Shown here: positions 1 through 6,352 of the stretch, piece after piece
How the letters are laid out: each line of letters starts with the position of its first letter
Numbering within the stretch: the first letter of the stretch is position 1
From: CAYXUW01 sp964468375
Lineage (GTDB): Bacteria > Planctomycetota > Phycisphaerae > Sedimentisphaerales > Anaerobacaceae
DNA: 8,221 nt
Direction of reading: 5' to 3'
Assembly: GCA_964468375.1 (NCBI GenBank)
Contig: CAYXUW010000100.1
Span: forward strand, 1-8,221
Notes under the pieces: model-generated
What the model was told of the DNA's origin: nothing
What the model saw: only the letters and a program-made list of their open reading frames with translations
Databases searched by the model: none
Made by a program: the position numbers and the translations under genes

Positions 1-1
1 C

Positions 2-490
2 AGATACTTCAACGCCGCCGGCGCAGGAGCAGCCGGAACGCTCGGCGAAGACCACCGCCCCGAATCCCATCTCATCCCCCGAGTCATCCTGACGGCAATG
101 GGGAAAAACAGCGAAATCAAAATCTATGGAACCGACTACCCCACCCACGACGGCACCTGCATCCGCGACTACATCCATATCGAGGATTTATGCAGGGCGC
201 ATCTGCTGACGCTGAACAGATTGGAGCAAAACTCCGAGCTTATCTACAATTTAGGCAACGGCAGCGGCTACTCCGTCAGGGAAGTAATAGAAACCGTTAA
301 AAAAGTCAGCGGCAAAGATTTCAAAGTAACAGAATCAGCCCGGCGACCCGGCGACCCCCCTGAACTGACTTCAGACGCCTCAAAGGCGGTCGATGAATTA
401 AACTGGAGACCTGAATTCCCCGACCTCGAGAAAATCATCGCTACCGCCTGGCAATGGCACAACAAATATCCCGACGGCTACCCGGACTGA
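2..490 (+). CDS. galE: UDP-glucose 4-epimerase, C-terminal part (5' end outside window)
   Basis: Cytoplasmic NAD-dependent enzyme interconverting UDP-glucose and UDP-galactose (Leloir pathway; precursor supply for surface polysaccharides). The open frame runs in from the left edge; 162 residues are visible, about the C-terminal half of a usual 330-aa GalE. It opens with RYFNAAG, the conserved strand that contacts the UDP-sugar, then GEDHRPESHLIP and the hallmark TDYPTHDGTCIRDYIHIEDL block, an NLGNGSGYSV segment, and RRPGDPPEL near the end. These are very typical of true GalE rather than other extended short-chain dehydrogenases. The N-terminal Rossmann glycine motif and the catalytic Ser/Tyr-x3-Lys lie upstream of the window and cannot be checked. 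The internal ATG at 98 is not the start, because the conserved protein continues upstream of it. The next gene begins 10 bp after the stop, so the two are probably co-transcribed. Confidence 0.95.
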   Translation, partial: RYFNAAGAGAAGTLGEDHRPESHLIPRVILTAMGKNSEIKIYGTDYPTHDGTCIRDYIHIEDLCRAHLLTLNRLEQNSELIYNLGNGSGYSVREVIETVKKVSGKDFKVTESARRPGDPPELTSDASKAVDELNWRPEFPDLEKIIATAWQWHNKYPDGYPD

Positions 491-500
491 TTGGAAACTT

Positions 501-1463
501 ATGAGTGAGATTTACCTCGGAATCGATTTAGGCGGAACATTCATAAAACTCGGCTGTTTCGATTCACAGCTAAAACTCTTGGCCAAAACCTCAGCCCCCA
601 CACAGGCCGAAAAAGACGCCGAGACAATAATAGAAAACATCGCCAAAACCTCCGAGCAGTGCGCAGCCGAAGCCGGCTTTTCTATGGCCGGCGTCTCCGC
701 CGTCGGCCTCGCCTGTCCCGGCCCTGCTAAATACAGAGAAGGAATAATCGAAGCGGCTACTAACTTCCCCAGTCTCAGAAATATCCCCATTCGGCAGATG
801 CTCAGCGACCGGCTGGGCGGAAAAACCATCGTTTTCGAAAACGACGCCAACGCCGCCTGCTTCGGCGAATTCGTTGCCGGTGCGGGAAAAGACGTTGACG
901 ACATGGTATTCTTCACCCTCGGCACCGGTATCGGCGGCGGCATTATCAACAAAGGCAAGCTCCTCGTCGGCGCCGGCGACAACGCCAATGAGCTCGGCCA
1001 CATCATAATCTACCCCGACGGCCGGTTATGCAACTGCGGCCAGAAGGGCTGCGCCGAGGCCTACGCCTCCGCCTCTAACACCGCAAAAAGGGCAACAGAA
1101 GCCGTAAAGGCCGGAGAAAAATCCACCCTTAAAGAAGTCCTCGATAAAAACGCCCGAATCACCTGCAAAGACGTTTACGACCACCTAAAAGCCGGTGATA
1201 AATTAGCCAAAAAAATAACTGACGAAACCGCCAAAGCACTCGCCATCCTTTGCATAAACACTCTGCACACCACAGAACCTGCACGCATAGTCTTCGCAGG
1301 CGGTATGATTGCCGCCGGCGACATCCTGCTGAACCGGATAAAAGACTACTTCAATGAGCACATCTGGCACCTGAAAAAAGAAACCGTCGAGATTTGTTTC
1401 GCCACGCTCGGCGAAGATGCCGGCATAATCGGCGCCGCCGCACTCGCTAAGCAAATGAAATAA
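501..1463 (+). CDS. ROK-family sugar kinase, probable glucokinase
   Basis: Cytoplasmic ATP-dependent hexose kinase of the ROK family, 320 aa, the usual length for a ROK kinase without a DNA-binding domain. Visible motifs in order: phosphate-binding DLGGT at residues 9-13; CPGP at 72-75; ENDANAA at 113-119 with the probable catalytic base Asp115; the second glycine-rich LGTGIGGGII at 140-149; ELGH at 164-167; and the ROK zinc site CNCGQKGCAE, in which Cys177, Cys179 and Cys184 join His167 as ligands. The C-terminal FAGGM (265-269) is the ROK signature near the adenosine site. No helix-turn-helix precedes the kinase, so it is an enzyme rather than a NagC/XylR-type repressor. Glucose is the most likely substrate given the ExGH motif and the galE neighbour, but N-acetylglucosamine, mannose, fructose or allose cannot be excluded from sequence alone. 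The ATG is 10 bp behind galE with only a weak purine stretch (GGAAA) as ribosome site, consistent with translational coupling. Confidence 0.93.
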   Translation: MSEIYLGIDLGGTFIKLGCFDSQLKLLAKTSAPTQAEKDAETIIENIAKTSEQCAAEAGFSMAGVSAVGLACPGPAKYREGIIEAATNFPSLRNIPIRQMLSDRLGGKTIVFENDANAACFGEFVAGAGKDVDDMVFFTLGTGIGGGIINKGKLLVGAGDNANELGHIIIYPDGRLCNCGQKGCAEAYASASNTAKRATEAVKAGEKSTLKEVLDKNARITCKDVYDHLKAGDKLAKKITDETAKALAILCINTLHTTEPARIVFAGGMIAAGDILLNRIKDYFNEHIWHLKKETVEICFATLGEDAGIIGAAALAKQMK

Positions 1464-1466
1464 GAA

Positions 1467-1667
1467 TCACCTCTTCTGCTGATGACCCAGTATCCGCGCC
1501 GGCAGAAACAGAATTGATTTAATCAGTGCAAGAAATGCCTCCGCCGCGACACCAACAACACGAAATGGTATCGACAGCAGCCAAACTATCGGCCATAAAA
1601 CAAGCGCCAAAAGTGCTATCGGCCAGCACAGCACCAGCAATATCGCCCACAGCAGTAATACTATCAA
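1467..1667 (-). CDS. Small hydrophobic membrane protein (about 66 aa)
   Basis: Function unknown. The 66 residues are almost entirely hydrophobic from residue 1 to about 35 (WAILLVLCW, ALLALVLWPIVWLLSIPF), enough for one long or two short membrane spans. A less hydrophobic second half ends in FLPARILGHQQKR, a basic tail likely to face the cytoplasm. I recall similar small proteins with a C-terminal 'LPFR...LFLPARxLG' pattern in other bacteria, so I regard it as real, but I cannot name a family. It follows the beta-helix gene by 35 bp on the same strand and probably shares its transcript. It converges on the ROK kinase, with only 3 bp between the stop codons. The start is unclear: no in-frame ATG exists after the upstream in-frame TAA. 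The listed TTG has a poor ribosome site, whereas an in-frame ATT at 1676-1674 has GGAG with 7-nt spacing. An out-of-frame ATG lies at 1689-1687. Confidence 0.6.
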   Translation of the reverse strand: MIVLLLWAILLVLCWPIALLALVLWPIVWLLSIPFRVVGVAAEAFLALIKSILFLPARILGHQQKR

Positions 1668-1702
1668 TACCTTAATCGCGGCTCTCCATATTTACCACGG
1701 CC

Positions 1703-3577
1703 TCACGGAAGCGGAGGATACGCCCCGACAAATCGCCCGTCTTCTTCCTCCCTGCCGAGAAGTTTGCCGATTTCTGAAGGCAGAGTCGTCCCCGCCTCAG
1801 AACCCACAAATTCCTGCATCAACCGGTAATTGTCCAGCTTCCGGCTCTTAAACAACGGACTATCATAATCAGCTAAATACCGGCTGTGCGCTGCAAATTC
1901 CGGATGCAGCTGCCTCAAACCGTCAAGCGATTCTAAATCCCTCTGGCAATTAGCATCTGTCGGCACCGGGCTCCATAACATCAGCGGCTCATCGCTCTCG
2001 CCCTCGCGCACATAAACGTTATAATCCAGTTTTAGCAATTGTGGCTTATCGAGGCGTTCGCACAAATTATCCTTCTGCCAAACCACCATAAGCGGCCTGC
2101 GATACTTCCCGTCCATCGCAAGCAGGTTGTTGACGAATATATGCCCGTCACGTTCATCAATACCCGGCCCCGTGCTCGGATGATCCCACCCGTAAGTGGT
2201 CTCAGCCATACCTCTGTCGGTGCGCCCGAAAAATACCGTGCTGTCCACCAATGTGTTGTTATATACCTGTGCATCGCAGCTGTTAAGCACGCGAATCCCC
2301 TGGTCGCAGCTTACAAAAACATTCCCCGCGCAAATCATCCCCTTAGAGATTTCCATAAAAAATCCGCTGTCGCTCGGCCACCATCGCCCCCTCGTGATTT
2401 TCCTGTTCACATCGCCCACGTTCTCGACCCAGTTATCCAGAAACCGCCCGTCAACATTGCCCACGTCATACCAGATACCGTTCGAGTTCGGAAGATCCGT
2501 CACCAGATTGTCCCTGCACGTAACACGATAGCTCTGATTAAATATCTTCACCGCCGCGGGGAAATATCCCGTAATATCCTCGATATTGTTCCGCGTGAAA
2601 ACGTTTTTCTCCAGCAGAACATCCGACGAAGCAATAATGTAAAGCCCTTCCGTGCTCGTATCACTGATTTTGCAGTGCCGAATCGTCAAACCGTCCCCGC
2701 GAAAATATCCGGCCACCCGCGAACAGAAACTAATCTCGCAATTCTCCAAAGCAGTCCCCGTCACTTCCTTGCCGTGATCGCTCTCACCGGACAAACTCTC
2801 CGGCTCCGTCCCCTCCACTTCCATCGCCAGCCGGGCATATTGCGTGAAAGTAATCCCCCGAATCACAGGCCCCTTGCCGTCGGAGTGCTTGCCGTGACAT
2901 TCTCTCGTCGTCCGCGTAAGACAGCCGTTAAAAGCTGTTATCTCCACCAGCTTGTCCGTCGGGTCAATGCTGAGAAAAACCTCCCTCGTAATATAGTTGA
3001 TGAAATACGAATTCTCGTCAACCTCGCCTTCCCAGCCCGCCGACTGCAAAAACCTGCCATTCACAAATACCATATCATTATTAAAACGGTGCATCGGCGT
3101 CTTCCTGCCGTGCCTGCTGCGCTTCCACCAGTCAAGCGGCTTTTCCGGGAACAATCTGTCCCACGTCGTGCTCCACAATTTGTTCTTCAGCCTCTTCCAT
3201 TCCCTCGCGACAAATGTCCCCTTCAAAATCGGCTGCTCGTCCTTATACGGCTGTATCGTAATCCCCTGGTTCAATACCAGCTCACCCGTTCGGTAGACCC
3301 CGCCGCGCATCACAATCGCATCGCCGCTAACTACCCGCTCTATCGCCGCCTCTATCGTCGTCGGCTCAGCAAGTTTTTTCCCGCTCACTGCAGAATTGCC
3401 GTCGGGCGCGACATAGTAAATCTTACCTTCCACATCCGGCAGCTCGTATGTTTGCCGAATCGGCCCATAAGGCCCCCCGGACGGCTGCGCACCCGCAGAC
3501 ACCGCCACAAGCATTACACAGACAAAAACAAAGGTAATACGATACGTGGATTTTCTGTTTGCTTGGTCGAAAAACAT
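1703..3577 (-). CDS. Secreted right-handed parallel beta-helix repeat protein
   Basis: A 624-aa exported protein, possibly acting on polysaccharide. Residues 1-30 form a signal peptide: basic start, hydrophobic FVFVCVMLVAV, and an AGA|QP cleavage site. KIYYVAPDGNSAVSG (52-66) followed by TIEAAIERVVSGDAIVMRGGVY (about 74-95) is the typical entry of secreted beta-helix proteins, where 'xYVAPxGxD' leads into 'AAxxxAxPGDxIxLxxGxY'. Residues 120-215 form an aromatic-rich inserted segment that includes NNDMVFVNGRFLQ. From about 236 to 485 come repeated short coils such as VIRGITFTQYARLAMEV, LTIRHCKISDTSTEGLYI, VLLEKNVFTRNNIEDI, MICAGNVFVSCDQGIRV and AQVYNNTLVD. This is the fold of pectate lyases, some glycoside hydrolases and alginate epimerases, but I see no family-specific catalytic set, so no activity is assigned. 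The ATG is preceded by AAGGAG at 5-nt spacing and by a promoter-like sequence about 50 bp upstream. The small membrane protein follows it. Confidence 0.85.
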   Translation of the reverse strand: MFFDQANRKSTYRITFVFVCVMLVAVSAGAQPSGGPYGPIRQTYELPDVEGKIYYVAPDGNSAVSGKKLAEPTTIEAAIERVVSGDAIVMRGGVYRTGELVLNQGITIQPYKDEQPILKGTFVAREWKRLKNKLWSTTWDRLFPEKPLDWWKRSRHGRKTPMHRFNNDMVFVNGRFLQSAGWEGEVDENSYFINYITREVFLSIDPTDKLVEITAFNGCLTRTTRECHGKHSDGKGPVIRGITFTQYARLAMEVEGTEPESLSGESDHGKEVTGTALENCEISFCSRVAGYFRGDGLTIRHCKISDTSTEGLYIIASSDVLLEKNVFTRNNIEDITGYFPAAVKIFNQSYRVTCRDNLVTDLPNSNGIWYDVGNVDGRFLDNWVENVGDVNRKITRGRWWPSDSGFFMEISKGMICAGNVFVSCDQGIRVLNSCDAQVYNNTLVDSTVFFGRTDRGMAETTYGWDHPSTGPGIDERDGHIFVNNLLAMDGKYRRPLMVVWQKDNLCERLDKPQLLKLDYNVYVREGESDEPLMLWSPVPTDANCQRDLESLDGLRQLHPEFAAHSRYLADYDSPLFKSRKLDNYRLMQEFVGSEAGTTLPSEIGKLLGREEEDGRFVGAYPPLP

Positions 3578-3599
3578 AATTTCTCCTTATGTGCTACAG

Positions 3600-3853
3600 C
3601 GTTCTAACGTGTTCTAAGCCCCAATAATGCATAAATCCGCCCCATTTGTCAAGCAATTTCAACACTATGCCCTCACTACCAAAGCATAAGGGTTTATTTA
3701 CAACATTTAATCCTTCCCATCGGAACTTGTCCCGCGTTGGGAGTAACACTTCTGCAAGCTCGCATTTTGAAATTGGGTTCGTTTGGATTTGTTTTTCTAA
3801 GCTGGCTGTTCGCGGTTTTTTATTTTTAGCCGCTGCCCCCTGCGTCACCAATC
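3600..3853. other. Gene-free stretch between larE and the beta-helix gene
   Basis: About 250 bp that I regard as non-coding. A TTG-started 85-codon frame exists on the minus strand (3851-3594), but its translation has no domain, no ribosome site, and is rich in Lys, Asn, Gln and Thr at its start (KQIQTNPISKCEL). I recall similar low-complexity translations from intergenic sequence in Planctomycetota assemblies, so this may be a dispersed non-coding repeat; that is memory and inference. The beta-helix promoter lies at its left end. I see no clear terminator for larE here. Confidence 0.5.
3624..3652 (-). promoter_or_regulatory. Predicted sigma70-type promoter of the beta-helix gene
   Basis: On the minus strand a perfect -35 box TTGACA (3652-3647) is followed after 17 bp by CATTAT (3629-3624), which matches four of six -10 consensus positions. 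Transcription would start near 3617, leaving a leader of about 40 nt with the AAGGAG ribosome site before the ATG at 3577. Position, spacing and orientation fit; the -10 box is imperfect. Confidence 0.5.
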
Positions 3854-4681
3854 TTACTGTGCTTTTCGTTTTTCATCTTCGGTCAGCAGCTCATTCAGCG
3901 ACCCGCTGCGGAACCCACCCAAATCCAGCGTAACATATTTAAACCCAAGCTCCTGCAGCCTCTCGACAATCCGCCCACGCTGCCTCATTACTTTATCCAT
4001 ATCCTCCGGCCGAACCTCAATTCTCGCGAGCGCATCGTGATGGCGAACACGAAACTCCACCAAACCCAGCTCTTTGATAAACTGCTCCGCCTGCTCGACC
4101 TGCTTCAGCCGCTGTTCGGTGATTTCCAGGCCGTAGCTAATCCTCGAAGCCAGGCACGGCGAAGCGGGAATATCAGCCGTAGGCAGACCCACTTGCCTGC
4201 TCAGCTTGCGTATATCTTCTTTAGTAAGCTGCGCCCCCATAAGCGGGCAGCGCACATCGAAAACTTCCGCCGCTTTATTGCCGGGGCGGAAATCATCTTT
4301 GTCATCGAAATTACAGCCGCAAATCACGCAGTTAAAATTCTGCTCTGCGGCGATTTTAGTTAAGACCTCGTAAAGATGCGATTTGCAATGGAAACAGCGG
4401 TCGGCCCTGTTAGCTGAATAAGCCGCATCGGAAAGCTCATTCGGCCTGACAGTGCGGACCTCGACGCCCATATCTTTCGCCAGCTCAATAGCTTTCGAAT
4501 ACTGGCTTTCAGGCAGAGACGGCCCCTGAGCAATACAGGCCAGCACGTTCTCAGCGCCGAGAGTTTCGACAGCCGACTTCAAAAGGAACGTGCTGTCCAC
4601 GCCGCCGGAGTATGCGACAATTACCTTGTCCAGCTTTTTGAGAATTTTCTGAAGCGAGTTGTATTTGCTTTCCAAATCCAC
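3854..4681 (-). CDS. larE: ATP-dependent sulfur-insertion enzyme LarE (nickel-pincer cofactor synthesis)
   Basis: Cytoplasmic PP-loop enzyme that adenylates the carboxylates of pyridinium dicarboxylate mononucleotide and installs sulfur on them, making the nickel-pincer nucleotide used by lactate racemase LarA and its relatives. With a GTG start the protein has 275 aa, the normal LarE length. The PP-loop AYSGGVDS spans 23-30. RCFHCK (95-100), CGCNFDD (121-127), PASPCLASRISYG (172-184) and a C-terminal domain with RVRHHDALARIEV (211-223) complete the family pattern. Cys176 in CLASR falls at exactly the number of the reactive Cys of Lactobacillus plantarum LarE, which supports the GTG at 4681-4679; GGGA lies 5 nt upstream of it. 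The frame stays open further upstream, into the N run, but has no conserved residues there. Cys96 and Cys99 join Cys176 as the probable three ligands of an iron-sulfur cluster. No larA, larB or larC is present, so the cofactor partners must be elsewhere. Confidence 0.93.
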   Translation of the reverse strand: MDLESKYNSLQKILKKLDKVIVAYSGGVDSTFLLKSAVETLGAENVLACIAQGPSLPESQYSKAIELAKDMGVEVRTVRPNELSDAAYSANRADRCFHCKSHLYEVLTKIAAEQNFNCVICGCNFDDKDDFRPGNKAAEVFDVRCPLMGAQLTKEDIRKLSRQVGLPTADIPASPCLASRISYGLEITEQRLKQVEQAEQFIKELGLVEFRVRHHDALARIEVRPEDMDKVMRQRGRIVERLQELGFKYVTLDLGGFRSGSLNELLTEDEKRKAQ

Positions 4682-4740
4682 AATAATCCCATTCAAACAC
4701 CTTAATACTACGAGGCAATATACAGCCCTGTTTCCTGCAC

Positions 4741-4750
4741 NNNNNNNNNN
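4741..4750. other. Assembly gap (10 N)
   Basis: Ten consecutive N, a conventional scaffold-join placeholder, so the true length is unknown. It sits about 60 bp upstream of the larE start. Any promoter or upstream gene of larE may be lost in it, and the linkage of the two halves of the window depends on scaffolding. Confidence 0.98.
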
Positions 4751-4840
4751 CAAGCAAAAACACTCGCACATCACTGCCTATCCGTACCGACACTTTGCAC
4801 CCAAATTCACTCAACGGCTTTGTGAAACGGCGGAATTTGC

Positions 4841-4869
4841 TTGACAAGGCGGCTGCTATAAATTAAACT
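4841..4869 (+). promoter_or_regulatory. Possible promoter with a perfect -35 box
   Basis: TTGACA (4841-4846), then 17 bp, then TAAACT (4864-4869), which matches four of six -10 positions. A TATAAA at 4857-4862 is too close to the -35 to pair with it. No gene starts immediately downstream. It could give a longer leader for the pseudopilin gene or be coincidental. Confidence 0.25.
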
Positions 4870-4999
4870 GTATTCAGAAAAAACAGGGGCTGGATAATCC
4901 CTTGAAAAAGCAACTTTATGAGCTAAATACCGCTCTAATAAGAGGTAAAGCGGGTATCTGTCTTTGTCTTAATAACTAAATGTCTAATTGATAATTTCC

Positions 5000-5028
5000 T
5001 TGCCAAAAAGGTCTTAGTGCTGTATAAT
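5000..5028 (+). promoter_or_regulatory. Strong predicted sigma70-type promoter of the pseudopilin gene
   Basis: TTGCCA (5000-5005, five of six -35 positions), a 17-bp spacer, and a perfect TATAAT (5023-5028) preceded by TG. Initiation about 7 nt after the -10 would be near G5035, which is exactly where the leader inverted repeat begins. The leader to the ATG at 5119 would be about 84 nt. Confidence 0.7.
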
Positions 5029-5118
5029 GCAGTAGAAGCTGGAGCCCGATAAATATAGCTTCCTTTGTGTCTGGGCATAATTAATTTTATTGTCATTATA
5101 TTTCTAAAGGAGAACAAA

Positions 5119-6045
5119 ATGAAACCGAGAGCCCCAAAAACAGGTTTTACCATCATCGAGCTACTTACCGTTATGAGCATCATAGTAGTACTTATCGGTA
5201 TACTCGTTCCATCAATGAATGCTATAAGGCGGTATTCGAAGGTGGTAGCGCAAAAAAATCAGTTTCACGACATAAGCAAATGTCTGGAAACATTCGCCGT
5301 GGAATTGGAATACAGCGGTTATCCCGACTCGTCCCCATTTGACGCAAATAATGATTCTTACTGCGGAGCTATGAAGCTCTGCGAGGCAATGGTCGGACAG
5401 GACGGTATGGGACTCCATCAGGACTCACTTTTTCTCGCCGAAGGAAAAGGCGGCAGCGGCGGGGATTTGTATTACGTGAGAGGCAACCAATTGGACGACC
5501 CTCCTACAGACCCACAAAAGACGAACCTGAGAAACAGATGGAGATGTATGGAAGGCGAAAATGTTCAGGTAGCTTCCTTAGAAGAAATATATGGGTCGGA
5601 CATAACCCCCTTCCAGTACGAAGGATGGGCGGTTCTCTGCGATGTGTTCAAACGATACGAGCTGCGAAACGCCAAAAATGAAAAACTCGGCATGCCCGTA
5701 TTATACTACAGGGCCGACCACACACAGCTTACCCACCAATATGACGAGATGGCAACAAATATCTACCGCTACGTCGACAATCATGAGCTGCTCGGACTCG
5801 GAGTACCCTGGGATACCGCAGGATCTCATCCTCTTTATGACCCAAATGTTAACAACGTGCTTGACGACGGCGGCGATAGATTCTACGAAGTAACAACGGA
5901 CCCCGACGTTATCGCGGAGTGGGGCGGGGCCGGAGGCACTTACCCGCAGCCCTACAAAAGGGATTCCTTTATACTGATTTCCGCCGGCTGGGACGGGATT
6001 TACGGCACAAGAGACGACGTTTTCAACTTCGAGAAAACGAAATAA
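5119..6045 (+). CDS. Type IV/type II pseudopilin-like protein with large C-terminal domain
   Basis: A 308-aa protein with a class III signal peptide. MKPRAPKTG is a short basic leader, prepilin peptidase would cut between Gly9 and Phe10, Glu14 is the conserved +5 glutamate (FTIIELL), and residues 11-31 form the hydrophobic pilin helix. The rest is soluble and much longer than in a classical GspG/GspH pilin. It is rich in Tyr, Asp and Trp and ends in ISAGWDGIYGTRDDVFNF, resembling the 'SAGPDGxxGTxDDxxNF' tail of many Planctomycetota pseudopilins and of some major GspG-type pilins, where Asp-rich loops bind calcium. Cell location would be the cytoplasmic membrane or a periplasmic filament; the specific role is unknown. 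AAAGGAG lies 6 nt before the ATG at 5119, which also places the cleavage motif correctly; an in-frame upstream ATG at 5065 would destroy the leader pattern. It is a single gene with its own promoter, with no assembly ATPase, prepilin peptidase or secretin nearby. Confidence 0.85.
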   Translation: MKPRAPKTGFTIIELLTVMSIIVVLIGILVPSMNAIRRYSKVVAQKNQFHDISKCLETFAVELEYSGYPDSSPFDANNDSYCGAMKLCEAMVGQDGMGLHQDSLFLAEGKGGSGGDLYYVRGNQLDDPPTDPQKTNLRNRWRCMEGENVQVASLEEIYGSDITPFQYEGWAVLCDVFKRYELRNAKNEKLGMPVLYYRADHTQLTHQYDEMATNIYRYVDNHELLGLGVPWDTAGSHPLYDPNVNNVLDDGGDRFYEVTTDPDVIAEWGGAGGTYPQPYKRDSFILISAGWDGIYGTRDDVFNFEKTK

Positions 6046-6107
6046 CAAGACAGATTTTTGATTTAATGCTTGTCAGTTTCGCTTAGCGGCACATCTTTAA
6101 GACAGAA

Positions 6108-6179
6108 AGCCGATGGTGGGAGTCGAACCCACAACCTCAGCTTTACGAAAGCTGTGCTCTGCCATTGAGCTACATCGGC
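6108..6179 (-). tRNA. tRNA-Thr (anticodon CGT)
   Basis: The minus strand folds into a complete cloverleaf. The acceptor pairs GCCGATG with CATCGGC (discriminator T at 6108). The D stem GCTC/GAGC and anticodon stem CAGCT/AGCTG with loop TTCGTAA follow, the anticodon CGT being complementary to 6145-6147. The T arm is GTGGG-TTCGACT-CCCAC. It reads threonine codon ACG. The 3' CCA is not encoded. It is convergent with the pseudopilin gene and divergent from tRNA-Tyr. Confidence 0.96.
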
Positions 6180-6191
6180 GCTTCGGCAGTT

Positions 6192-6221
6192 ATCATACTA
6201 AATTGCTATCCGTTTTGTAAA
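6192..6221 (-). promoter_or_regulatory. Promoter of tRNA-Thr
   Basis: On the minus strand TTTACA (6221-6216) and TATGAT (6197-6192) each match five of six consensus positions, with an 18-bp spacer. The -10 box ends 12 bp before the mature tRNA 5' end, so the transcript would start with a very short 5' extension removed by RNase P. Confidence 0.65.
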
Positions 6222-6334
6222 GCATCTCTATCGGCTAAAAGAACCGCATCCGGCAGCAGAGAAATTCCCCTTGCAAGATAAAACGACGGGCAGTAAACTT
6301 AATTTCGCTTTCGAACGTATGCCGAAAAGTGTTT

Positions 6335-6340
6335 TATAGA
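6335..6340 (+). promoter_or_regulatory. Possible -10 box of tRNA-Tyr
   Basis: TATAGA (four of six positions) ends 12 bp before the tRNA-Tyr 5' end, the same distance as for tRNA-Thr on the other strand. No convincing -35 box is present at 16-18 bp, so this is weak. Confidence 0.35.
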
Positions 6341-6352
6341 AATATGGATAAA

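Larger units (their letters stand above)
4751..5118. other. Gene-free stretch between the gap and the pseudopilin gene
   Basis: About 370 bp without a convincing gene. It holds a possible promoter at 4841-4869, a TTG-started 25-codon frame at 4902-4979 that I do not accept as a gene, the strong promoter at 5000-5028, and the leader of the pseudopilin transcript. The leader contains a perfect 6-bp inverted repeat, GAAGCT (5035-5040) with AGCTTC (5057-5062). GCCC in its loop (5044-5047) can pair with GGGC downstream (5073-5076), an H-type pseudoknot arrangement. The AAAGGAG ribosome site is at 5106-5112. Confidence 0.6.

Noticed and set aside
512..1006. Two overlapping minus-strand frames (512-1006 and 591-1001)
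   Set aside because: Both are mirror images of the ROK kinase gene, whose motifs are unambiguous. Neither has a recognisable domain.
2039..3607. 522-codon open frame on the + strand
   Set aside because: It is antisense to the beta-helix gene. Its translation is Arg/His/Pro-rich without domains, and it has no ribosome site, whereas the minus-strand protein has a signal peptide and a clear repeat fold.
3793..3838. GCGG...CCGC flanking T-rich sequence downstream of larE
   Set aside because: The T-run lies in the loop instead of after the stem, so it does not resemble a terminator on either strand.
3594..3851. 85-codon TTG-started minus-strand frame after larE
   Set aside because: It has no ribosome site and no domain, its composition is biased, and it overlaps the promoter and ribosome site of the beta-helix gene.
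4682..4774. N-terminal extension of LarE across the gap
   Set aside because: The extra residues include undefined bases and have no family similarity. The GTG at 4681 gives normal length and puts the key Cys at 176.
4902..4979. 25-codon TTG-started frame (KKQLYELNTALIRGKAG...) downstream of the possible promoter at 4841
   Set aside because: It is too short, its ribosome site is poor and it has no recognisable family. It might be a gene remnant but cannot be supported.
5065..5118. Upstream ATG for the pseudopilin gene
   Set aside because: It would precede the AAAGGAG ribosome site and add a hydrophobic segment before the short basic leader needed for prepilin peptidase.
6046..6107. Repeated AAGACAG and a weak ACAAG/CTTGT inverted repeat between the pseudopilin gene and tRNA-Thr
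   Set aside because: The stem is only 5 bp with a long loop and no T-run follows, so it is not a credible terminator.
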